Below, in pieces: positions 1 to 7,200 of a stretch of 12,877 nucleotides of DNA. The translations under genes and the position numbers were made by a program. Source of the stretch: Thiobacillaceae bacterium (lineage in GTDB: Bacteria > Pseudomonadota > Gammaproteobacteria > Burkholderiales > Thiobacillaceae). The notes beneath the pieces are model-generated. The model saw only the letters and a program-made list of their open reading frames with translations. It was not told the origin of the DNA and did not search any database. The stretch is taken from assembly GCA_012274165.1 (NCBI GenBank), contig JAAPAA010000009.1, positions 1 to 12,877 of the forward strand, read 5' to 3'. Each line of letters opens with the position of its first letter. Position 1 is the stretch's first letter.

Positions 1-117
1 GCCCTCGGGGAGCCTCGCCCGTTACTTTCAAACTGAGACACTACCCTGCAGGCTTCCGACAGCACGGGGCCGAGCGAAGTTCGCGATGGCCCCCGCGCAC
101 GCCACGCACGTGGACGA
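1..117. other. Left-edge non-coding stretch
   Basis: I see no supportable gene between the window edge and the stop of the minus-strand HTH gene. The only structure is the hairpin at 66-93. The segment 20-50 (…TTTCAAACTGAGACACTACC…) has the look of an insertion-sequence end. I cannot match it to a named element, and no transposase is visible beside it. Confidence 0.4.
66..93. terminator. GC-rich hairpin, possible terminator of the minus-strand genes
   Basis: An inverted repeat GGGGCC (66-71) / GGCCCC (88-93) encloses a second inverted repeat, GCGAA (74-78) / TTCGC (80-84), so a long, nearly continuous stem can form. It lies 25 bp past the stop of the minus-strand HTH gene, where a transcription terminator would be expected. 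No run of T follows it on either strand, so a classical intrinsic terminator is not proven. It could also be a simple structural remnant. Confidence 0.35.
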
Positions 118-522
118 TCAATGAAAGCCGAACATTGCTCCGTGACGCGCCCGCAGCACGCTTTCGATCCAGGCATCAAGGTCGCTGCGGTCGACTTTCC
201 CGAGGACGTATTGGTCGCGCTGAATGCGCTTGATCGCTCCGCTCGTCAGGTAGGCGCTCGTTACGATGAACGCCTTCGAAGCGCCCAGCGCCGGCGGCAA
301 GGGAGGCCTGGGCGGCTCCTTGCCGAACTCGCGGCGTGCCCAGTACCCTTGCGCAGGACGGGGAACGCGCAGCTCCGTGAACACCCTAGCCACGTAGCTC
401 GAAGCAACTCCGAAACGTTCGACAACTCGAAGCATCGGTTGCTCCCAGGCCAAGTCGTAGAGCTGCTGGCGTTAAACCGTTGGTGGCACGCCGCCACTAT
501 CCAGCTCGGTCGAATCAGGCAC
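118..522 (-). pseudogene. Small HTH DNA-binding protein, interrupted by an in-frame TAA
   Basis: Reading left from a GTG at 520-522 gives 16 codons, a TAA at 472-474, and then an open frame to the TGA at 118-120. The residues after the stop, RQQLYDLAWEQPM followed by an HTH-like stretch and VPRPAQGYWAR, match the start of a known family of HTH proteins. In that family the (T)R-x-x-LYDLVW block is normally preceded by a short Pro-rich leader; PPTV here sits exactly where that leader would end. This suggests the TAA is a nonsense mutation, with a lost base as an alternative explanation. An AGGAGG (524-529) lies upstream but only 1 nt from the GTG. Re-initiation at the TTG at 451-453 would give 111 residues. 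The C-terminal half ends in a region resembling the DLDAWIE tail of excisionase-type HTH proteins. The total is shorter than I expect for the family, so 3' truncation is also possible. It lies 49 bp downstream of the DUF2026 gene and is probably co-transcribed with it. Confidence 0.5.
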
Positions 523-571
523 GCCTCCTCTCATCCAATGACACGCCGCCTCGCGCGGCCGTTCGCAAGTC

Positions 572-1204
572 CTACCATACGCCCTCAATTGTCGGTGCGC
601 GAGCCATCAGTTTCTTGGGCGCTGCATGGGTGTCGCCCATTGCCAATTCCTTCAGAGGCTTCGGCGGCCGTCGGAACCAGGTGAGGCAGATGTTGGTTAG
701 GTCTTCGAATTGGATGGACTGGCCGTCAATGAGCGCCTCCGTGAGTGAGCGGTCGTGCATTGTGAAAAAGTCGCCGACGTGCTGAATCTCGCTCAGGTTG
801 TCCTTCTGGTCCTCAAGGCGCTTTTGCAGCATGCGTCGCGGCACGTTCCACGTCACGCCGTCCTCGCGCAGCGCAGTTCCCATGATCGGCGCCATGAAGT
901 CGATCAACCAGCCGTCGCACTGACACCAGGCGTGAAACGCTTTCTCGTCGTTCACGAACGCTCCGTCCTGATTGCGGCCATAGACCACGACGTTAGAGCT
1001 TTGTTCGTCCACCATCATCGCCATGCAACCGGCGCTGATGGTGGCGGGCATGCGGTAGTGATCACGCAGAATCAATGCCCCCACCGACGCGAAGAAGATG
1101 CAGGCGCGATGGGTAATGGCGATTTCGGACGCCTCCAAGACGCTGTAAGCGATCTGATAGATGCGTTGGTAGTCAGGTAGGGGCAGCAAAAACCGTTGGG
1201 CCAT
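572..1204 (-). CDS. DUF2026 family protein, predicted cysteine-protease/transglutaminase-like fold
   Basis: The 210-residue product matches the DUF2026 family end to end: LLPLPDYQRIYQ near the N-terminus, RACIFFA around residue 35, FHAWCQCDGWLIDFMAP at 90-106, ICLTWFRRPPK near the C-terminus and a final GVW. The biochemical role of the family is unknown. From memory, a solved member was classified with cysteine-proteinase-like folds. This protein has the expected order of residues for that fold: Cys35 at a helix start, His91 followed by Ala-Trp, and Asp102 after Gly-Trp-Leu-Ile. A peptidase or amidase role is therefore an inference. No signal peptide or membrane segment is seen, so it is probably cytoplasmic. 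The ATG at 1202-1204 has only a weak GGA upstream. It is divergent from the Wadjet operon with a 92-bp shared gap, so it may answer to the same WYL regulator. It is full length, not a remnant. Confidence 0.85.
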   Translation of the reverse strand: MAQRFLLPLPDYQRIYQIAYSVLEASEIAITHRACIFFASVGALILRDHYRMPATISAGCMAMMVDEQSSNVVVYGRNQDGAFVNDEKAFHAWCQCDGWLIDFMAPIMGTALREDGVTWNVPRRMLQKRLEDQKDNLSEIQHVGDFFTMHDRSLTEALIDGQSIQFEDLTNICLTWFRRPPKPLKELAMGDTHAAPKKLMARAPTIEGVW

Positions 1205-1254
1205 GGCGTATCCAATAGCTGTGAGGAAAGGCCTTCACCGAGCGCAATCTGCAC

Positions 1255-1289
1255 CGGACTGGACGGTACGAATATTCGTATGATACGAT
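1255..1289 (+). promoter_or_regulatory. Probable promoter of the regulator-jetABCD operon
   Basis: TATGAT at 1279-1284 is one base from the consensus -10 box, with a weak -35 candidate CGGACT at 1255-1260 (18-bp spacer). An alternative pair is TGGACG (1260-1265) and TACGAT (1284-1289), also 18 bp apart. Either would start transcription at about 1291-1297, at or just before the regulator's ATG. Both candidates lie within the twin palindromes at 1266-1298, so a bound repressor would block polymerase. The exact boxes are inferred by eye. Confidence 0.45.
1266..1281. promoter_or_regulatory. Operator-like palindrome 1 (TACGA-ATAT-TCGTA)
   Basis: TACGAATATTCGTA (1267-1280) is a perfect 14-bp palindrome. 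In the 16-bp frame shared with the second site it reads GTACGA-ATAT-TCGTAT. It is the likely binding site of the dimeric WYL regulator encoded 16 bp downstream. BrxR/CapW-type regulators are known to bind inverted repeats in their own promoters. Confidence 0.65.
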
Positions 1290-1298
1290 ATTTCGTAT
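1283..1298. promoter_or_regulatory. Operator-like palindrome 2 (ATACGA-TATT-TCGTAT), overlapping the start codon
   Basis: ATACGA (1283-1288) and TCGTAT (1293-1298) are perfect 6-bp inverted arms around a 4-bp centre. The half-sites and spacing are the same as in the site at 1266-1281, and the two centres are 17 bp apart. The last two bases are the A and T of the regulator's ATG. The facing half-sites of the two palindromes also form TCGTAT-G-ATACGA (1276-1288), so four evenly placed half-sites exist. This pattern suggests cooperative binding and autorepression. Confidence 0.65.
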
Positions 1299-2145
1299 GC
1301 AGCGCGAGCGCGATATTCCGACCCGGCTCCGGCCCCTCCTGATCCTTCTGACGTGGGAGGGCGAGGTGGGCCGGGCTCGCGTCATGGAGCTCTTTGAACT
1401 CAGCCCGGTCAGGGCCAGCGAATGGATCAAGGAATTGCGCGACCTGTGCCCTGACTGGATGGCCTGGGACTCCATCGGCCGCTGCTACCTTGCTACCGAT
1501 GCGCTCTTCCGGACGATCGCGCGGCAGGGGGCGTCGAGAGCCGAGGAAACGTTCGCTTCGTATCTCGCACTCACACGCATCCCCTCGCTTCACGCCAAGG
1601 GCGAGCAGGGAATGCATGTGTTCCCCGATTTCAATGTCCCATCCGCGCGCGTGTTCGCGACGTTGTGGCGCTCCATCCGCGAATCGACGGCCGCTGCGAT
1701 TACCTATCGGTCCATGAAGCACCCCGAGCCGCACCAACGCACGATCGAGCCGCACAACCTGGTGCGTGCCGGCCGGCGCTGGCATGTACGTGGGTATTGC
1801 CGGCAGAACCAAGACTTCAGGGACTTCGCCTTGGGCAGGATCGTGACGGCCATTCCAACCCTCGATCCCGCGACACATGGCGTCCAAGACGACTCGGCCT
1901 GGTCCACGCACGTCGAAGTGGTGCTGGTGCCGCATCCGCAGCTCACGCCGATGCAGGAAGAGGTGGTTCGATTCGAAAACTTCGGCGGAACCTCTGCCCG
2001 ACGCCAAACCTGTCGAGCGGCGCTGGTCGCCTACCTGATCCAGGATCTGCGCGCGGCGACGGATTCCAAACGTCAGCGGCCGCCGGACTACCAGATCGCG
2101 GTCGCAAACATCGAGGAGTTGCACACATGGCTGTTCCCGACTTAG
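1297..2145 (+). CDS. WYL-domain transcriptional regulator, BrxR/CapW-like
   Basis: The 282-residue product has the three-part layout of BrxR/CapW regulators. A winged HTH occupies about residues 8-75, with a recognition-helix region near 36-50. A WYL ligand-binding domain lies at about 125-185, and a C-terminal dimerisation (WCX-like) region at about 205-282. The WYL motif itself is WHV (residues 162-164), within RRWHVRGYCRQNQDFRDFALGRI; this variant is usual in BrxR-type proteins. Such regulators repress defence operons and are thought to release DNA on sensing a ligand, possibly nucleic acid. ATG 1297 is chosen because it is the first start after an in-frame TGA at 1222-1224, and the next ATG (1384) would cut into the HTH. 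It has no Shine-Dalgarno sequence and sits inside an operator, so a leaderless mRNA is likely. The stop overlaps jetA by 19 bp. Confidence 0.9.
   Translation: MQRERDIPTRLRPLLILLTWEGEVGRARVMELFELSPVRASEWIKELRDLCPDWMAWDSIGRCYLATDALFRTIARQGASRAEETFASYLALTRIPSLHAKGEQGMHVFPDFNVPSARVFATLWRSIRESTAAAITYRSMKHPEPHQRTIEPHNLVRAGRRWHVRGYCRQNQDFRDFALGRIVTAIPTLDPATHGVQDDSAWSTHVEVVLVPHPQLTPMQEEVVRFENFGGTSARRQTCRAALVAYLIQDLRAATDSKRQRPPDYQIAVANIEELHTWLFPT
2113..2118 (+). promoter_or_regulatory. Ribosome binding site of jetA
   Basis: GAGGAG at 2113-2118 lies 8 nt before the ATG at 2127-2129, inside the end of the regulator gene. It decides the jetA start, since the same reading frame is open far upstream with no comparable site. 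Confidence 0.75.
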
Positions 2146-3584
2146 GAATCGCCGGCGACAGAGAGCTGTTCGGGCGGATACCGAGCCGCCTGTTTGCTCC
2201 TCTGGCCGCCCCGAACCGGCAACAGCATTGGCACCTGCTGTGCGCGCTCTACGAACGCAGGTTCGGGCCGGATGCGCCGTTCCCGCCGAGCCACGGGTTC
2301 CACTGGCGCGAGATCGCCCGGGACATCGAAGACGAACTGGCGGCTCTCGACGCGAGAGCGGCGGCAACCAACGAAGAACCGCCGTTGACGCCACTGGTCA
2401 TACGAGCGAACGAGACCTTTCACCTGCTAAAGGAGGCGGGCTGGCTGCGTGTCGAGCTGCGTGGGGTCAAACAGATGGTCACGATGCCGCCGGTGGTCGC
2501 GCACTTCATGGGCCTGCTCGTGGAGTTCGCACACACGGGGCCGGTGTTCGTCGCGGGCAAGGTTCGTTCCATTGAGGCCAATCTTCGGCTCATCGTGCGC
2601 GACAACGCGGAAGGGGACACGCTTCAGGAGGCGGCCAGCCAGACTCGAAGCTTGCTGGAACACGTGCGCAACACCGGCAACAGCGTGCGCGAGCTGATGC
2701 TGTCGATGGACCCGTCGATTCCGACTGCTACCTACGTGCGCACCTACTTTGACAGGTTCATCCAGCGGGTGTTCATTGGCGACTACGGCGAGCTGCGAAC
2801 CCGGGAACACCCGGTCTCCCGCAAGCAGGAAATCATCCAGACCGTCGAACATATCCACACCTCGAGTGAACTGCGAGAACGCCTCGTTGCCTGGTACAGC
2901 GCCAAGCGCGCCAGTGGCGACCAAAGGCGCGCCGAGTTGCTGTTCGAGCGCGACATCCAGCGCCTCATCGATCTGCGGCGAATCGACGAATACCTGGATC
3001 GGCTCGATGAGGAAGTTCGTCGCGCCAACAAGCAAGCGCTGGTGTTTTTGGACTTCCGGTTGCGCGCCATGCGACCCCTTGACCACCTGGTCAAGCACGC
3101 GATAGCGGGCGTTTTCGCGGGCGCGGCCGAGGCCGCGCCGTTCGCACCGGGCGAACTCCTGGGCACTGACCGGCTGGCCGAACCCAAGAGGGCGATACTG
3201 CGGTCACCGCCATCCGAGCTGCGAACCGCGGTCGTCTCGATCGAGGAACAGGCACGCGCCCGACTCATGCTGCGCGCCCGGGATGTCCGCGCCATCACGG
3301 CCCCGAAATTGACGGCATTTGTGCTGGCGAACCTGCGTGGCGGGGACCGCGTCCGGAGCGACCAGCTGGACGTGAGTGGCATCGCGGACGTGCGCGCGAT
3401 TCAGGCGCTAAGCGCAATCGGGCTGGCCATGTCTTTAGAAAGCCGCAACCTCAAGCTGGACGCCATGACGCTAGCAAGGGGCTACACGGTCGAGAAGACT
3501 GAGGGTGAGCGCGAAGGCGACTGGGTTTCCCACCCGCCCTTCGTCGTCCGTGCGCGCAAGAAGCAACAAGGAGGAGCGCGATGA
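2127..3584 (+). CDS. jetA: Wadjet protein JetA (MukF-like kleisin)
   Basis: The 485-residue product begins with the family's typical block, LFGRIPSRLFAPLAAPNR at residues 14-31, followed by LCALYERRFGPDAP. It continues as a winged-helix region to about 130, then a mainly helical middle (150-340) and a C-terminal winged-helix-like part (about 380-470). JetA is the kleisin that bridges the JetC ATPase heads and recruits JetB, as MukF does in MukBEF. The reading frame is open far upstream, but ATG 2127 fits because it has a strong GAGGAG and removes only regulator-shadow sequence; the length agrees with the family. It overlaps the regulator by 19 bp and jetB by 4 bp (ATGA), which implies translational coupling. 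The N-terminal block resembles JetA of the PF18982 type rather than the DUF3375 type, so I lean to a type II-like system, tentatively. Confidence 0.85.
   Translation: MAVPDLGIAGDRELFGRIPSRLFAPLAAPNRQQHWHLLCALYERRFGPDAPFPPSHGFHWREIARDIEDELAALDARAAATNEEPPLTPLVIRANETFHLLKEAGWLRVELRGVKQMVTMPPVVAHFMGLLVEFAHTGPVFVAGKVRSIEANLRLIVRDNAEGDTLQEAASQTRSLLEHVRNTGNSVRELMLSMDPSIPTATYVRTYFDRFIQRVFIGDYGELRTREHPVSRKQEIIQTVEHIHTSSELRERLVAWYSAKRASGDQRRAELLFERDIQRLIDLRRIDEYLDRLDEEVRRANKQALVFLDFRLRAMRPLDHLVKHAIAGVFAGAAEAAPFAPGELLGTDRLAEPKRAILRSPPSELRTAVVSIEEQARARLMLRARDVRAITAPKLTAFVLANLRGGDRVRSDQLDVSGIADVRAIQALSAIGLAMSLESRNLKLDAMTLARGYTVEKTEGEREGDWVSHPPFVVRARKKQQGGAR
3568..3576 (+). promoter_or_regulatory. Ribosome binding site of jetB
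   Basis: AAGGAGGAG at 3568-3576 is a strong Shine-Dalgarno sequence just before the jetB ATG at 3581. It lies within the last codons of jetA, so jetB may be translated at a high level both independently and by coupling. Confidence 0.75.
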
Positions 3585-4252
3585 GTCACTGGGATGCGAT
3601 CGAAGAAAAGACGAAATCCATCATCACGTCGGACTTGCTGGAGGCGACCGCCTACCGCTTGGTGACCGAGCAGGTCTTGTACGCCGCGGATATAAAGAGC
3701 CGCACTCCCTACTCACTCGTCGAGCAGTACGAGCGCGACTTCGCCCATGCGTTGGCGCCATTGGGGGTGAAGGTGGTCGTCAATCGGCAGCTGCGGTTTG
3801 CCTGCGGCATCCCCCGGCACGCGAAGGTCTCCCAAGCCACGACGGAGCAGACGTTGATGGCGTTGGTGCTGCTGAACATCTATGACGAGTCGGCACGCGC
3901 GGGCAGGCTCAATGACGAGGGCGAGGTGACCTGCGACCTCGTGGAGCTCGGCGAGAAGCATCGCGTCAGCACGAACCGTCAGATGGCGCTCGGTGGAAGG
4001 CTCGACGACCTGATGCGGACCATGAAGCGTTGGGGCATCGCTCGCACGATGGCTGACGACAACTACGAGCCGCAGGACCAGGACGAACGCGACCAGCCAT
4101 TCGTCGTGGCGATCCGTCCCGGCATTCTTGAGGTTCTGAACGAGTCGGCTCTTGTTCGCCTGGCCCAGTTCGCTGCCGCGGCGCCGCCGCCCGGTGAGCC
4201 AGAAGACCTGGATGGCCCTGAAGCGAACGATTCCGGGGAGCCTGCCCTATGA
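3581..4252 (+). CDS. jetB: Wadjet protein JetB (MukE-like)
   Basis: The 223-residue product is a helical, winged-helix-type protein with no enzymatic motif. Recognisable parts are a helical N-terminus (SDLLEATAYRLVTEQVLY), a first winged-helix-like unit to about residue 75, and a second around 85-180 (LMALVLLNIYDESARAG, then a strand-rich wing with FVVAIRPGILEVL). It ends in an acidic, Pro-rich and probably disordered tail from about residue 195. Position and size identify it as JetB, which acts like MukE as a dimer bound to the kleisin and is thought to contact DNA. It shares ATGA with both jetA and jetC, so it is locked into the operon. Sequence alone is a weak guide to this family; the call rests largely on context. 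Confidence 0.8.
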   Translation: MSHWDAIEEKTKSIITSDLLEATAYRLVTEQVLYAADIKSRTPYSLVEQYERDFAHALAPLGVKVVVNRQLRFACGIPRHAKVSQATTEQTLMALVLLNIYDESARAGRLNDEGEVTCDLVELGEKHRVSTNRQMALGGRLDDLMRTMKRWGIARTMADDNYEPQDQDERDQPFVVAIRPGILEVLNESALVRLAQFAAAAPPPGEPEDLDGPEANDSGEPAL

Positions 4253-7200
4253 AGCAGCTGGTCAGCATCAAACTCGTCCAATTCTTCTTGTTCGAAGAAG
4301 CGGACATCAAGCTCGACGAGATCTGGGGTGTCTTCGGCCCGAACGGCAGCGGGAAGTCGTCCTTGCTCGATGCCGTCCAGATCGCGATGTGCGGGGCCAA
4401 CGAGCGTCTCATCGCGTTCAACGCCCAAGCGGACGAGAACATGTCGAACACCCGCTCCATCCGCACGTACTGCCTGGGCCAGTACGGTGACAGCGAGGCA
4501 GAGCGTGTTCGGAACGACGCGACCAGCTACATCAGCTTGGTGTGGAAGGACTCGGCTACCTCCGAGTTGCTCACGATGGGGGTCTGCATCCACGCCTCGC
4601 AAGATCGGGAGCGCTTTGAAGTGCGTGGCCGGTATGTGCTGCGCGGCACCGAACTCTCGATGAGCGACCACCTCGAATTGGTGAACGGGAAGCGGCGTCC
4701 TCGAGCCTGGGAGACGTTCCGGCACCAGTTGCTGGAGCGTGCGAAGACTCTCGGCGAGGACCCGTTGCACCAGGACTCGGAGCACTACATTCGCGCCGCG
4801 CTGTTCGCCCTTCGCGGCAAAGGTGGCATTCCGCAGTACGAGACCTTCGTGCGGTCCTTCCGCTTCGCTCTGCGCATGCGCTTCGACAAATCGGTCGACC
4901 AGATCGTGCGCAACCAGGTTCTCGAACCGCGCCAGACCAACATCAAGAAGTTCCGCGAGGTGACGGACTCGTTCAAGCGCATGTCGCAGATGGTGGCGGG
5001 CGTGAAGGCAAAGATTGAAAACCTCCAGCTGATCAGCGCCGACTTCGACAAGGCCGACCAAGAGCGCTGCGCATATGTTACCTGGCGATCGATGGCCGAA
5101 GATGTCAGGCAAAGCCAGGCGACCCGCCGGCTCGACGAAGCAACCGGCGTGCGGGACGACGCCCAGATCGCTTCTGAGGAGGCTGAAGCGGCGCACCTGA
5201 AGGCGGAGACCGCTCGCAGTCAAGCCCAAGCGAAGTCGGACCACTTTCGCCAGTTGAAGGAAAAGCACCAGGCGCACCATGAAAGCGCCGGGCTGGAAGC
5301 CGACGCCTCGCAGCAGCGCAATTCTGCTCAAGCAAAGGGTCGTGAACTCGTCCAGACCACCTCGGCGCTGCGCCGCATCGTGACGGATGCCTCCCAGTCC
5401 GATTTCATTCCGGGCGAGAAGGACGCGCTGACCAAGTGTCTGCCGGCCTTGGACACCTTGGTGACGGAGAACGGCGCCAGAGACGTCCAGCAGGTTCGGT
5501 CCGCCGTGCGCCCCGCGGTCGTGGCTGTCGGACGTGCCGCGTCGACTCTCTTCAACGCGCGCCGTCAGATCGAGAACGATCTGGAAGAGCTCGACCGCCA
5601 GTTGGCGTCCGTGGACGAAAACCTCAAGCGGGGCGCGACGGGCAGAGCTCCGCTGGAAGGGCCGACCAGCCGCCTGCTGAAGGAATTGCGCGACGCGGGC
5701 TTGGATCCCCAGCCGGTCTGCGACCTGGTGCAGGTCACGGCGCCGGAATGGCAGCCCGTCATCGAGGGATACCTGGGGTCCAATCTGCAGGCACTGCTGG
5801 TGCGTGGCGACCAGGCCGAGCGCGACGCTTTTCGGGTGTACCGCGGCTTGGACGGAGGCCGCGCCGTCTATGGCGCGAAGTTCGTCATGGCAGGCCGCTT
5901 CGAACAGAAGCGATCGCCCGTCGCAGGCTCGGTGGCCGGGCTGATCCAGGGCGACGACGTCGCGGCGGTGAACTACCTTCGCTCGAAGTTTGGCGACGCC
6001 ATGCGCGCCGTCACGAACGACGAGTGCCTGAAGGCGCGCCATGCCCTAACGGCCGACGGCATGCTCAATACAGGGGGTGAGATCGATCGGAAAGCCCTGG
6101 TTCGGCCCGGGCAGTTCAAGATTGGCGCCGGCAGCCCGGAACACATCGACGCGCTGCGCGAAGAGGCTTCGAAACTGCGCACGGACATCGCAAAGGCAAC
6201 GGCACGCAGCGCCAGGGCGAAGACGCTCTTCGAACAGCTTCAGTTGTTCTCCGGCGAAGACGAAATCTTGAAGCGCTTTGCGCGCATCTGCGATGACCGG
6301 GACACGGCGCTCCATGCGGCTGCGATGGCTGAGCGCAAGCTCGGGGATACCGCCAGCGCAGACTACCTCGAGCTGGTCCAGCAGGAGAAGGACTGGAATG
6401 CTGAGGCTGAGCGGCTGGTTGGCGAACTGGTGCGCCTGTCGTCGACCAAAGGCTCGGCCGAGACGAAGCTGAAGGGCGCGATCGACGCGCTGGCGCACGC
6501 CAAGACCGCGGCCGACGCGGCCACGGTCGCGGCGCACGAGGCTCGAGCGGTGGAAGGCTATGACCGGTCACTTGTAGCCAAGCGCTGGGACAAGCTCCTG
6601 GAGGAATTTCCGGACAACGAAGCCCAGGTGCTTAATGCCTGCGAGACGGCTGCCAAGAATTGCCGCGGGCGGATCACCAACAACGCCACCGCCGGCAGCA
6701 CCAAGCTCGGTCAGTACCTGACGACTCACCAGGATCCGATCTTTCCCGAAGTCGCTCAGGACTGGCGCAGGGCGCGAACCTGGGTTGCGGAGAGACTCCA
6801 GTACCTCAACGACACCACGCTGAAGGACTATTCCGAGCAGATGGACGAAGCCTATCGGCTCTCGCAAGCCACATTCCGCAACGACGTTGCGCTCGTCCTG
6901 CACGGCAACCTCAAGTGGCTGGAGACGACCCTCGACAACCTGAACAACGTTCTGCTCAAATGCCCGGTATTCACCAACCGGGAACGCTACCAGTTCAGGA
7001 AGATCCGGCGACCGGCCCATGAGGTACTCCTGAAGTTCATCGAGGACGTCGCCGAGTTCGGAGCGAGTCAGGACCTGCTGGGGGACGCGGGCGAGTTGCC
7101 GGTGCAGTTCAAGGAGCTGCTCGACGAGAAGGTCGCACCGGGAAATGCCAGCGCCAAGTCTCCCTTGGACGACTATCGAGAGTTCTTCGAATTCGACATC

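Noticed and set aside
20..50. Possible insertion-sequence terminus at the left edge
   Set aside because: The text resembles IS ends seen in proteobacteria, but there is no partner repeat, target duplication or transposase in the window, so I do not call it.
1665..2126. N-terminal extension of jetA by 154 codons
   Set aside because: This part overlaps the regulator gene in another frame and does not resemble JetA; the ATG at 2127 has a good ribosome site and starts just before the conserved JetA opening.
4284..4300. Inverted repeat CTTCTT-GTTCG-AAGAAG near the jetC start
   Set aside because: It lies in codons 12-18 for FFLFEEA, does not cover the ribosome site, and can arise from Phe/Leu followed by Glu codons. 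I see no reason to call it regulatory.
4063..6042. A 659-codon open frame on the minus strand under jetB and jetC
   Set aside because: It is antisense to the clearly conserved JetC coding sequence and shows only Leu/Arg/Val-rich shadow composition.
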